From Neoechinorhynchus agilis (Eukaryota > Acanthocephala): a DNA stretch of 64,000 nt. Below the pieces are notes generated by a model, which worked only from the letters and a program-made list of their open reading frames with translations, had not been told where the DNA came from and ran no database searches. Each line of letters opens with the position of its first letter. The stretch's first letter is position 1. Of the stretch, positions 36,052-48,516 are shown piece by piece. The position numbers were made by a program, and so were the translations under genes. The stretch spans positions 7,006,001-7,070,000 of the forward strand of contig CM121343.1 of assembly GCA_051530055.1 (NCBI GenBank). The letters are read 5' to 3'.

Positions 36052-37114
36052 GTCAAACTTTCTCGAATGTCAGTGCTTTTTTAAAGAAATAAAAGTAATG
36101 AGTTTTAAAGACTCAGAATTGACCAGGGAAATTCGTGAGTGAAGTTTTTGGATGTGATAGCTGATCAATTGATGAATCAAAAAAAGTCAAACTTTCCCGA
36201 ATGTCAGTGCTTTTTTAAAGAAATAAAAGTAATGAGTTTTAAAGACTCAGAAATGACCAGGGAAATTCGTGAGTGAAGTTTTTGGATGTGATAGCTGATC
36301 AATTGATGAATCAAAAAAGTCAAACTTTCCCGAATGTCAGTGTTTTTTTAAAGAAATAAAAGTAATGAGTTTTAAAGACTCAGAAATGACCAGGGAAATT
36401 CGTGAGTGAAGTTTTTGGATGTGATAGCTGATCAATTGATGAATCAAAAAAGTCAAACTTTCCCGAATGTCAGTGTTTTTTTAAAGAAATAAAAGTAATG
36501 AGTTTTAAAGACTCAGAAATGACCAGGGAAATTCGTGAGTGAAGTTTTTGGATGTGATAGCTGATCAATTGATGAATCAAAAAAGTCAAACTTTCCCGAA
36601 TGTCAGTGCTTTTTTAAAGAAATAAAAGTAATGAGTTTTAAAGACTCAGAAATGACCAGGGAAATTCGTGAGTGAAGTTTTTGGATGTGATAGCTGATCA
36701 ATTGATGAATCAAAAAAAGTCAAACTTTCCCGAATGTCAGTGTTTTTTTAAAGAAATAAAAGTAATGAGTTTTAAAGACTCAGAAATGACCAGGGAAATT
36801 CGTGAGTGAAGTTTTTGGATGTGATAGCTGATCAATTGATGAATCAAAAAAAGTCAAACTTTCCCGAATGTCAGTGCTTTTTTAAAGAAATAAAAGTAAT
36901 GAGTTTTAAAGACTCAGAAATGACCAGGGAAATTCGTGAGTGAAGTTTTTGGATGTGATAGCTGATCAATTGATGAATCAAAAAAAGTCAAACTTTCCCG
37001 AATGTCAGTGCTTTTTTAAAGAAATAAAAGTAATGAGTTTTAAAGACTCAGAATTGACCAGGGAAATTCGTGAGTGAAGTTTTTGGATGTGATAGCTGAT
37101 CAATTGATGAATCA
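36052..37114. repeat. 133-134-bp tandem satellite, 8 copies
   Basis: AGTCAAACTTTCCCGAATG starts at 36052, 36186, 36319, 36452, 36585, 36719, 36853 and 36987. Units are nearly identical, differing mainly in homopolymer length and one A/T site. The sequence is unrelated to the 134-bp array at 18.7-22.3 kb despite the same period. The spacer 35504-36051 shows no gene. Confidence 0.95.
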
Positions 37115-38527
37115 ACGGATAAGACCGGAACTCATCAACATTAGAATATGATTGCGTATCAAGAATAAATTATTTGTCTGAAAAGGTTAAAGCACATTTG
37201 AGACCACAAGTGATTTAATTTTATGTCGGTTCCAACATAGCAAAAGATAATTCGAGAATACACAGCCGGTAGTTTTTCCGTCAAGCACATTCACTCAGTC
37301 CGCTTTTTTTGGTGCTCACATTTTGCTGACAGGTAACGCGATTAAGCTGTGGGAATATGTGAGTTTATCGTTTGCGAAAACCTATTACATAATGATGAGA
37401 GTGATACAAAGAAGTTTCTTAGATAATTTCACAAACTGCTTTGACGTTCTTTGGATTTTTTGTGAGCTCAGTATTCATTAGACGACCAGTTCCGTTCGCC
37501 CATTGGCCACAAATATCAAAAAAATTAGTTGATTTTCGATTAGGTAGCAGTAAAGGTTCAATAGATTTTCAAAGAATAAGCTAGTAAATATCGAAGCCTC
37601 CACGTGATAAATGTGAGCATTATCCGTTTACATGCCCTCTCACAAATATGACAGACTCGCGGCGGATTCATCGATATGTCCGGATTGTAATGTCGTTCTA
37701 GAATTATATAAGCTTGCCGAAAAATCATTTTCCGATTTCCCTAATAACTTGCAATTTACTAAAATATGGAAACGTACGACGCAATTTATATAAGAATTGA
37801 ATATGGATCCCCATCATGAATGTGTTGTAAGTTAAATGAAATACTATTAGTTTTTAGAAGATCATACAAATCTTTTCATTGCTCTATTTCCCTAAGGCAT
37901 ATTATTTTAATAATGAGTGTTGGAATGCCCTAGGTTTTTTTAGTGTGTCGATTTTTAACGAGTTCCACGTTGATGTTAATAATGGCCGAAAATGATGATG
38001 ATAGCCACTATCTATTATTACCTAACATTTCATTATTCTTATTTTTTGTTCTCTTAAATATCCTGTCCTAGAAAATGTACATGAACTGGCTTTTTTTTTC
38101 ATTACTGATGATAATTGTGTTAATGTTTACTTGTTTGGCGCACTGTGTGTTTTAGTGAGTGGTTGAGGTAGCAAATCTAATCTTTTCCTTGGAGAATTTC
38201 CCTGATGATAGCTATTCGGGGAGCACCGCCAGTAACGGAATGTAGTCGTCGCTGTGATAACGAAAGGATATCATTCAAGGTCATAGATAACTGCATTAAA
38301 AAGGAAGACCCCTCCGTAAAAAGACAAGTATGTGTCAGATCTTTTTAACATAAGCAACGAGAATCATACTTTTTCGCCGGGTTTGACTCCCAGTGCGCCC
38401 TGCTGGCAGCGACGCTATAAGAAGTCCCGATAGAAATTATCTTTTCACTCTCATAACTTGAATGAAGCGCTTACTGCTCTTATTGATTTCGATTTCATCG
38501 AATCATTCGTCATAGAATTTATCTACA
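37115..38527. other. Spacer upstream of rapsyn
   Basis: AT-rich, with no recognised exon or repeat. A phrase resembling a pol III B box (GGGTTTGACTCCC, about 38380-38392) is present without a matching A box or tRNA fold. The proximal part presumably contains the rapsyn promoter. Confidence 0.4.
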
Positions 38528-40045
38528 ATGGGGAACTGCATGGCAAAATGGTGGCTCAAAAAAGGACTGAAACTTTACCAATCAAATCGACAGGATGAAG
38601 CTACCTATCAATGGAAGCGACATGTTATTAAAATGAGCACCAGCACTTATAAATTCCTCACTTACAATTACCTTGCAATCGTGTCGTTCAACTGCGGGAA
38701 TTTTCGAGATTTCCTAAGCTACGCATCTAATCAACAAATGGTTGCAGAAAAACTCAATAATAGTCAACTCATGTGCAAATCATTTATCCAAATGGCCAAA
38801 GCAAATTATAAACTAGGGGAATATTTTAGATGCATGGCTTATTGTCGAGAAGCACTACGATATGAAGGCTTAACCGCGGACCTAGAAGCTCAAATTTACC
38901 TTATGATGGGAGATGTTTACTATCGACTCGGACACCTTGAACGATCCATTATGTGCTGGAACACATCGCTTAGGCTGGCCCAAGAGCAAGACGACGTTGT
39001 GGTCGAATCGGAGATTTTGACGAGTATTGGAAAGTTACACCTTGACTTTGGCGATATCTTAGGCGCCTTAAATATGTTTAAACAAGCTTATCTTCTCTTG
39101 ACGAGGAGCGACAAACATAAAGAACATCAATTGATGAAACCAAGTCAGGAGACGACTCTACTGTATGCAGCTATTTTGCAGAGGCTTGGCTACTCTAATT
39201 ATTCAATTTTATTGATCGATGTATGATTAGCAAGTTCAAGAGGAATCTTTAAGTGTAATCCTTTCTAGACAGTTGCAAAGGAAGCCAGCTTAGGTGGAAA
39301 CCGGTGGCTGGGTGCACTTGCTATGATTCAGAAGGCTGTTGCTCTTAGAGGCAGTGTAAACGACGAGGTGAGCAGGATTTTAAGATTGAACGACCTTTTG
39401 TCACGGCTTCATCCTAAGGATGTCCTCACCGTTTGTAAAATATCACTTGCCATGTTGAAAGAAGCAGGAGATAAATACAATCAGATAAATGCAAATTTAA
39501 TAATATCTCAAATACTCACGGAATTGCCTTCCTTGAGGCATCACAGTTTTGAGGCATGTATACGGAATATTGATGCTAAAATTGAGCTTGCTTTTTTAGA
39601 ATCGGCTACGAGATGCCGTCGATATCGCCTGTAACGCCAGTGATAAGGTATATTTGTGGCGATAAATCGAGTATAATCAATCGATTGTTCCTTTGAAGAT
39701 TTCACAATTTGTCTGCAGTCACATTTGTGCTGAAGTTTATGAAATGCGAGGGCAATATTCAGAATCCAGTTGGTATTCAAATCAAGCAGATACAATGGCA
39801 CGGGAAATCAACATGCTATGCCATGTATGTGGCTGTGTTTTTGGAATAACCTTAGGAGGAATCGAGATTTTGCCTTGTAGTCATATCTTCCATACAAGGT
39901 ATCATGACCATCAAAACGAAATTCCTAAAAAATATTTAGGTGTATATTTAACGATCTTGAGAAATCTAAAAAGCAAATGCAGCCTTGTCGCAAGTGTAAT
40001 CGGTTATACGCATATAATGAGGGGTTTCTCTCTCTAAAACTGTAA
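38528..40045 (+). CDS. RAPSN: Rapsyn (43-kDa receptor-associated protein of the synapse)
   Basis: Five exons, 38528-39220, 39269-39553, 39600-39647, 39699-39898 and 39940-40045, all in phase, encode about 443 residues (vertebrate rapsyn is 412). The N-terminus MGNCMAKW provides a myristoylatable Gly2, followed by KGLKLYQSNRQDEA as in rapsyn and a series of tetratricopeptide-type helices to about residue 390. The C-terminus is a RING-H2 finger: LCHVCG, LPCSHIFHTRC, then QPCRKCNRL. Rapsyn clusters nicotinic acetylcholine receptors at the postsynaptic membrane through its TPRs and coiled coil, and its RING has E3 activity. Intron 2 (39554-39599) needs a GC donor, GAG|GCATGT; the nearby GT alternative would place a stop at the junction. 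AATAAA signals follow near 40099. Confidence 0.9.
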
Positions 40046-40593
40046 CAAAATTGACCTCTGTATATAAGAACTCAAGGGCGTACTCTTGAGAATGACAGCA
40101 ATAAAAGAATAAACCAAATCATTTAAACATTTGACCGATCAACGAACATCACAACAAACCTTTATAGTGCATTGAAACGTTCAAATATTTACTGACAATC
40201 ATCGACGAGTAAAACATTCCTGCTTAATTAAAAGGCTAATAAAAGACTTTCACATCAATCAAATGTACTTCCAAACTTGTAATATTAGCACTTCAATTAC
40301 ATTACAAATTAATGCTTTTATTGCCATTCTCCACTTATACATTATTTGAGTTGATTCACTCAATGAACAGAAATCAGTTCTTCATAATATACAAAAATTA
40401 CGTCTTTTAGACAAATCGGTAATTCTCAAAGTTGATTTATAAAAAAAATGGATTTTTTATATGAAGGCAGAAAAAAGAACTATGATGTCTTTATGCAGGT
40501 TGTTTATCAAATGAGAATAAAAAAAATTAAGCTTGTTTTATGGCGCGTAGAAAATTAAAATCATCGATAAAAAATCCTTCGGGTTAGTCAAAG
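40046..40593. other. Spacer downstream of rapsyn
   Basis: AT-rich 3' flank with AATAAA-like signals at about 40099-40115. No other feature was seen before the fold-back that starts at about 40594; a TCCTTCGGG word lies at about 40575. Confidence 0.5.
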
Positions 40594-40750
40594 TATTATT
40601 TTGGTGATAATCCCGGTAATAGCACATTTGACTTATTGGAAATATTTCTAACCTCGTCTTATCAGTAGCAATGACTGATGAGGCGAGGTTACCTCGCGAA
40701 ATATTTCCAATAAATAAAATGTGCTATTACCGGGATTATCACCAAAATAA
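40594..40750. repeat. Isolated fold-back element with hammerhead-like core
   Basis: Long inverted repeat. The left arm ATTATTTTGGTGATAATCCC... faces the right arm ...GGGATTATCACCAAAATAAT. The centre has CTGATGA (40675-40681), a 6-bp hairpin GCGAGG-TTA-CCTCGC, and GAAA (40698-40701). It is the same family as the 16.3-17.5 kb cluster. Confidence 0.85.
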
Positions 40751-40757
40751 TAAAAAT

Positions 40758-40930
40758 TAAATTGATGTTTTGGATTTTAAAATCCGATTGGTTTCAGATG
40801 GGCACAATCTTGTACGCTTTTTGATCAAGCTTCAAAAGTTACAAACAACAACCTTGATCAAAAAGCGTACAAGATTGTGCGCCCCCGAAACGAATCGGAT
40901 TTTAAAATCCAAAAAATCGATTTAATTTTT
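40758..40930. repeat. Long imperfect hairpin, arms about 73 bp
   Basis: The left arm runs from TTAAATTGATGTTTTGGATT to CTTTTTGATCAAG. The right arm is its reverse complement with a few mismatches, and the loop is about 20-25 nt. It lies directly beside the preceding fold-back but shares no sequence with it, so it is a second MITE-like family. Confidence 0.8.
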
Positions 40931-41331
40931 CACCGGCATAAAACCCTAATTAACATGAACAGTTCAATGTTCAACCGAACGACCTATTGTCGAAATATCG
41001 GACTAAATTCCTTCAATTTTTGCACGGGGTAAGGGCAAGTATGAAACAAAAGCCGATTAAAAGTTCTTAAGAAGATTTTTCAGCCACGGCTGTCTCAGGT
41101 CCATTCGTTTGTTACATAACACTTACTCCAATTCGAAAAATCGTGCCTCTCCATTTTTGTAGCACGTAACATCTTACCAGACTACACTGAGTCACTCTCT
41201 TTACAATTACCTTTACCACATATTTGAGAAGTATTCAAACGCCCTCTAGCGCTAGACGATTCATCGTAGTGTTAAGAAAACGTGTAGAATCTTCTCGACC
41301 CCAAAAAACTATATACAAAGGCTCCTAAGTA

Positions 41332-44300
41332 ATGAACGCAGACAAGAGAATCAACTGTCATGACAGCAGCAATGAGATTGAAAATGATGTTATGTACATT
41401 AGGATTCCAGGTAGAAACTTAAAGATGTCAGTGTTGAACTTGCTAAGATATGGAGAGAACGGGGTTGATGAAAATGGTAAATTCGCTTGGACGATGGATT
41501 CACCGCCTTCGTCTAACTATGGAGGACAGAACAAATTCGTTTGGATTGCCCATAATAGTGAAGGATTCGTAAAAGCCTTATTGCTCGAAGAAAACGACGA
41601 GTTATTAACCGTGGAGGTTTGTGGTTCAAACGAAAAAATTAAAATATCTCGAGATGAATGCCAAAAAGCAAATCCAGCTAAATTCTCAAAGGTTGAAGAT
41701 ATGGCTGAACTTACCTGCTTGAATGAAGCATCAGTCCTACACAATCTAAAGGAACGATACTTCAGTGGCCTTTTTTACACTTATTCTGGATTATTCTGCG
41801 TCGTTGTGAATCCTTACAAGAAAACGCACATTTACTCGGATATCATTATGAAGTTTTACAAAGGAAAGCGATTAACGGATGCTCCACCTCATATATTTGC
41901 AGTAACCGATGCAGCTTACAGGTCAATGCTTCAGGGTAAGTACGATTTTTCCATCACAAATAAAAATTAAATTAATAATAAAAATCGATTTTAGATAGGG
42001 AGGATCAATCCATTCTATGCACGTAAGGTTGCCTTTTTTTATACCTGTCCTATTAAAATAAATGTGATTTAGTGGCGAGTCAGGAGCAGGAAAAACCGAA
42101 AATACAAAAAAGATTATCCAATATCTTGCCTATGTTGCTGCAGCTCCTAAAAAAGTCGCATCTAATCGTCTCGGTGCATCTGTAATACAAAAGTATTTTC
42201 TCACGTAAACCTATTAAATTATTTAGGCTGTACAACTCACAAGAACTCTAAATGGCCGAATCGATACTGTGAGCATTTTAAAATTGCAAAAACAATATTC
42301 AAATGGGAATTTTAGGCCGAACTTGAGCTACAATTACTTCAAGCTAACCCAATACTTGAATCATTTGGGAACGCAAAAACCGTCAAAAATGATAATTCAT
42401 CAAGATTTGTACTATTTATTAATCTAATAACGTCGTTCGCATCTTAATTATAGGGTAAATTTATTAGAATTAATTTCGATCACGTTGGATACATATCGGG
42501 AGCTTCTATTGAAACCTGTTTGTATGGCGAAAAATCTATTATTGACTAAAAGGATTTTAGACTTGTTGGAAAAGTCAAGAACTGTAAGGCAAGCAAAAGA
42601 CGAAAGGAGTTTCCACATATTTTATCAACTTTTAAACGGATGTGACGATAAACTGTCAAGTATTTCTCTCTATGTGTTTTTCCTTAGAAAATACCTTTTT
42701 AAAATAGCCGAACTTCTATTGAAAGACGTAGATTCGTATACTTGTTTGTCAAATGGTTACATAGACTTGACTGACACCAATGATTCCGAAGAGTTTAAGC
42801 AAACCTTAGAAGCCATGCGGATTATGAACATGGGCGAAGAGCTCAATTGTAAGTACTGAACGAACTTCCGTTTCTTCTCACGGATTTAAAACAACAGCAA
42901 TTTTAAAGACATTGTCAGCTATTTTATTGATGGGTAATATGACATTCATGCAAGATCGCAGTTCGGAACAGGCTACACTGCCCGATGATACCAGTATGGC
43001 CGTTTAAATAATTTTCGAATTCGTGAATTGAGATTTTTAGTTGCACAGAAATTATCACATTTGCTCGGGCTAAACGTGACCGATTTAACAAGAGCGTTTC
43101 TACGACCCAAATTAAAAGTCGGGCGGGACTACGTCCATAGAGCTCAAAATATTAACCAGGTAAATGAAATTGAATGGACGAAAGCGTCAAACATTTATAA
43201 ACATTAAATAGGCTCAATTTGCAGTTGAAGCCATATCAAAGGCTATATATCAGCGCCTTTTCCGATGGATTGTCAACAAGATAAATAAATCCTTGGATAG
43301 ATCAACAGAGTCCGTCTCAACTTTTATCGGTATTCTCGACATGGCTGGTTTTGAGATATTTCAAGTGAGTAATGCGTTCCAGATTTGCTCATCCTGACAA
43401 ATGAATGTTCAGATAAATTCCTTTGAGCAATTATGCATAAATTACACGAATGAAAAATTACAGCAGCTATTCAATCACACAATGTTCATTCTTGAACAAG
43501 AAGAGTATGCAAGAGAAAAGATAGATTGGCGCTTCGTTGATTTCGGATTAGACCTACAACCCACAATCGATCTAATAGAAAAGGTGGGTGCGTTCTAAAC
43601 ACCATATAATAAAAACGGTTTAACGCAGCAAATGGGAGTAATGTCATTGCTCGATGAAGAATGCTGGTTTCCACGAGCAACCGATAAAACTTATGTCGAT
43701 AAGCTGATCTCAGCTCATGGCACCCATCCCAAATTTCTTAAACCCACGGTTAAAACAAGTCATGACTTTTCAATCGTTCATTATGCAGGAAGGGTAAGTA
43801 TTAACGTTCACCTAGAATTCAATTTACCATTCTCACTTTTCTTAATTATTAAATAGGTAAATTATTGTGCAGATCAGTGGTTGTTGAAGAATAAAGATCC
43901 TTTAAATGACAACGTTGTAGCGCTTCTACAATCATCTAATGAACCTTTTGTTAGAGAAATTTGGAAAGACGGTATTATATGTGGAATATTTCGGGCAATG
44001 ACTAATATGCCATATAGCTGAGATAGTTAGCTTATCTACGGTAGATGATCTCGGGGAAGGAAATCTATCAGGTGTTTTTCATATACTCTAGACATAATCT
44101 CATACTTCAAAAATAGTATCAAGTTTAAGTTTAAAAGCAAATATCAAGAAAGGAATGTTCAGAACTGTTGGACAAACATATAAGGAACAACTTTCGCAAC
44201 TCATGAACACGCTCCAAACTACAAGTCCCAATTTTGTAAGATGCATAATCCCAAACCAAACAAAACAAGTAACTTATATTTCTTTTTTTAAGTAACCTGT

Positions 44301-47300
44301 AACTAACCAAGCATGTTCTAGCCAGGAAAAATAAACTCTATTCTAGTATTAGAACAATTAAGATGCAATGGGGTTCTTGAAGGAATTAGAATTTGCCGAC
44401 ATGGATTCCCGAATCGAATAAGATTTCAGGAATTTAGACAAAGGTAGTAAGGGAATAATTGTTTAAATTTCGACAACTTTATCAAGTACGTTAGATACGA
44501 GATATTATGTTCTAGTGTTATCCCAAAAGGATTTACGGACGGTAAAATGGCTTGCAAGCGAATGGTGTGTACTCGTAAGGAAACGATAAATAATTTTATC
44601 CTTTCAATTTTAGTTAGAAGAGCTAGATCTAGATGACAACCTATTCAGAATTGGCATGAGCAAGATATTTTTCCGAGCCGGCGTTCTGGCACACTTGGAA
44701 GAAGAGCGTGACAGAAAAATTAGCGAAATCATAATCCAATTGCAAACATTAGCCAGAGGCGCTTTATCCCGGAGGAGATATATGAAGAGGCTGCAGCAAG
44801 TTACTGCAATTCATGTCATACAAAGAAACGGGAGAGTCCTTCTAAAAATTCGTAACTGGCAGTGGTGGCGACTTCTATCGAAAGTTAAACCAATTTTACC
44901 TGTAACGAGAATCGATGATGAAATAAGAGAAAAGGAGAAAGAGCTGTCTTGTGCGACGCAAGCACTTGAACAGTTTCAGCATCAGCTCGCTGATGCGGAA
45001 ACTAGACTAGATGATTTAATTGCTGAAAAAAGCAATTTAGTTGAGCAGCTAAACCAGGAACGAGAACTAAATAACGATCTTGAGGAGAGTAGAAACAGAC
45101 TGCAACAGCGAAAAATGGAATTAGAAAACCTAATTGAGGATTTGGAAGTAAGGGTAGAGGAAGAGAGTAACAAGGCTCAAGGATGGGTTGATGAGAAAGT
45201 TGGGTTTGAAAAGAATTTAAGGGAACTGACAAATTCACTTGGAGTCGAAGAAAAGCGAAGGCAGAAGCTTGAACTTGAATTAATTTCTAAAAACGATCAA
45301 ATTCAAACAGATTTGCAAAAGTTTCAAGAACAAGAGGAAAAAATGATAAAATTATCTAGGGACAAGGACGCAATTGCAAGAAATTTAAAAGAGTTAGAAG
45401 CAGATTATAAAAACGAGAAGAACCGTTGTAAGGATATGGAAAAGAACCGATTAAATGCCGAAGATATGAATAACGAATTAACTGCTAAACTGAATGGATT
45501 GGTTCAAGCAAAGAATGCTACCGAGAAGACATTACACGGTCTAGAATCCCGGAAAGATGAACTCGAGCACGAAATCAAGGAGAGAAACAACGAGATTTTA
45601 AGCTTAAAAGATCAGCTTAGCAGCAAGTCTCTTGACCTCAAAGCCGTCTATGCTAAGCTTGAGAATGAAAGCGACGAAAAGAGCAATGCTGTAAGGGAGT
45701 TAAGAGAAGCGCGCATGCAATTGTCAGATTTAAAAGACGAAATTTCTGCTGGAAAAGATTTTCAGCGTAAGATTGAGCATCAAATGAAGGATTTGGCAGA
45801 AGAGAATGAGGCACTGCGGAACGAAATCGCCAATCACTCTGATGTGAATGCTTTGATGCAGGAGCAGAATAGGAAGAGAGATAAGGAATTATCTGATTTA
45901 AAACAGAGACTGTTTTCGGAGCAAAATGATCACCAGAAAACTATTCAAGAATTGAAAATCAAGCACGCCAATGAATCTAAGGCACTTAATGACCACCTTG
46001 ATAACTATAAAAAAGAATGCCAAGCTATTGGAAGAGATAAAGCATCAATGGAGGTGGAAGTGAGACAAATAAATGATCAACTAAGAGACGCTAAACGTCT
46101 ACGAAGTGAACTCGAAACCAAGCTAAAGCAGTCAGAGAATCGAGTTTCGGACCAGATGGATCAGTTGAATAAGCTACAGGACGAAAAATTTGTGATGTCT
46201 AATTTGTTAAAACAGGCATCTCAGGGGTCAGAATCGCAAAAGTCACAAATCGCACAGTTGGAAGCAAGAATTGCGGAGCTGGAAGCTGCGCTGAAACTCG
46301 CCCGGCTTGATGTTCTTGACCTACAGCAAAACTTGGAGCACGAGAGGAAGGATAAATGCATTCTGCAAGTAAAATTGAAACAGTACGAGAATGAGGTAGC
46401 TAGTTTGATGGATCAATTGGACGAAAAAAATGACGAGCTGACCGATGCGGAATCAAGAATTAATTCAATTATTTCTAGTGTATGTATTATATGCACAGCG
46501 AAAATTTTAAATTGAATTTTAGTTCAACGAAGAGAAGGAGCAAATGAAAATAAACCATGAGAACGAACTCGACGAGCTCAAGAGGATTTTCAACCGGGAA
46601 AAGGACTCGCTCCTTGCAGATTTAGATCAAGTCAAAACAGCTTTGGCTAAATTGAGTGAAAGCAAAAAGAAGCTTAGAAATGAGGCAGGCTAAAACGCAG
46701 TTCTCCAATTTTTTTTATTGCGTCCAATTTACTTTAGTTCGGTGATGTATGTGTTGAACGTGATCGATACAAGAATACATTGGCTGGATTAGAGAAAGCC
46801 CAACGAAATATCGATCGTAAATTGAACGAAGAAAAAGCCCTTCAAGAAAAGCTGCATGAAGAATTGGAAGCCAGTGAAAGCAATAACCGGGATAAAGAAA
46901 CAAAGCTCATAAATGCTCAATACGAGCTGGCAAACAAGGACGATATGCTGAAAGATGCAAACAATCGATTGAAAGAACTTAAATCAGAGTTAGATGTCGC
47001 ATTGCATGGAAAGGACGATGTTGGTCGCAATGCGTGCGAGCTTGAACGGGCAAATCGTATGCTCGAGCATGCTTTGGACGATCAAAAGAAGCGAGTGATT
47101 GAGCTTGAAGATGAGTTGTCATTGTCTGATACAGCGAGATTGCGGTGTGAGGTGAATATGAACGCATTGAAGCAAAGCATGGAGAAACAAATACAGGAAT
47201 GTATTAATGCAGGCGATGAGAAAAATAGAGCACTATCTAAGCAGCTTCGCGATGTTGAAACGGAATTGGACGAAGAAAAGAAGGCTCGAGGGACGTTAGT

Positions 47301-48516
47301 GGGTACAAATAAGAAGTTGAGAGACGAGATTCGAGATGCAAATGCCAGGATTGATGACTACAATCGCCAGAGAAACGATGACCAACGTCAGATAAGGAAG
47401 CTAACGGTCACAATTAAAGAGATAACGAAACAGTTTGAAGAAGCCAAATTAAATCAAGATCAGGCGTATACGGCAGGTAAGGATCTTGAACGAAGAATTT
47501 TAGGGTTGGAACAAATATTACACGAGACGCAAGTCGCTAAGGAAGATGTTGAAAAGCAATTTAGATTGTGTATGGCAGATTTGGCTGAAGTGCGGCAAGA
47601 GTTGGAAGACGCAAAAGACGGGTTTGACCGGAAATCATCTCTTAACGAAATAATGAAGTTAAAAGCACAGATCATGGAACTGGAAGATGATCTGGCCGAT
47701 GAGACAGCTGATCGAGATTTACTTACAGATCAAGTCAAAAAGCTTTCGACTAACTTGGAGCAACTTAACAGTGAACTAACAGACGAACGAAACGCTCTAT
47801 CAAAAGCTGAGAGCGCCCGGGCTACGCTCGAGAGGCAGAATAATGATCTTTATCAGCGATACTCTGAACTGGAACAGCAAGTTAAAATTAAAGGAAAAGG
47901 AGCAGTAACAATGTTGGAATCTCGGATTACGGTCCTCGAGGAGCAACTGGATAACGAACAAAAGTAAGAACAGTTTCCCATAATCGTTTTGATGAGTTTC
48001 AATTGCAGGGAGAAACAAAAAGGTGCGAGACTTATCAGGTCATTAGAGAAAAAGCTTCGTGAATCCAATGTGCTAAACGATGAGAACAAAAAGGCCGTCA
48101 GCGAGTTTAAAGAGCAGATTGAAAAGACCAACGCAAAAATCAGGCATCTGAAGCGTCAAAGTGATGAACGTGACGAAGAGATATCAAAACTGAGTAACCG
48201 ATTGAGAAAGGCTCAACGAGAAAAAGAAGAAGCTAACGAGATGATAGCACTTCGTGATCAACGAATCGGTCACTTAGAATCGAGGTAAGCCAAGTCAATT
48301 TCTGATTTCCGGCTTTACTAACAATTGATGTTTTTTTTCAAAAATAGGGCTTACGTGCCGGTAATGAGGACTTTTAAACGGATTATCAGGACTTCTAATG
48401 ATGCGGCATCCTATATTGAGGATGACATTGATGAGGACTTAAGTGAGGATGATCGCACACAAGCGACGAGTATTAGCAGTGCTGCAACAACTGATCGAGC
48501 AAAAAGCAAATCATAA
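41332..48516 (+). CDS. Non-muscle myosin II heavy chain
   Basis: Twenty-three exons, all phases consistent, give about 2031 residues: a full-length conventional myosin II. Motor: [16 protein letters not shown]-loop GESGAGKT (about 212-219), switch I NSSRF (288-292), ETYLLEKSR, switch [10 protein letters not shown] (508-515), [37 protein letters not shown] (one Cys). Lever arm: two IQ-like segments near 838 and 868, then NWQWWRL. A coiled coil runs from about 900 to 1970, then an acidic/Ser-rich non-helical tail. The [17 protein letters not shown] and [23 protein letters not shown] wording and the tail fit the non-muscle (MYH9/10, nmy) class. It assembles bipolar filaments for cytokinesis and cortical tension. 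Exon ends: 41935, 42022, 42181, 42268, 42408, 42517, 42659, 42848, 42993, 43159, 43364, 43583, 43793, 43971, 44071, 44268, 44443, 44564, 46479, 46684 (GC donor), 47963, 48284, 48516. Confidence 0.95.

Noticed and set aside
38370-38405. Possible tRNA gene (GGGTTTGACTCCC phrase)
   Set aside because: No matching A box, acceptor stem or anticodon arm could be drawn.
39363-39400. Extra intron in rapsyn exon 2 (GACGAG|GTGAGC)
   Set aside because: The only AG nearby would make a 17-nt intron; the frame is open without splicing.
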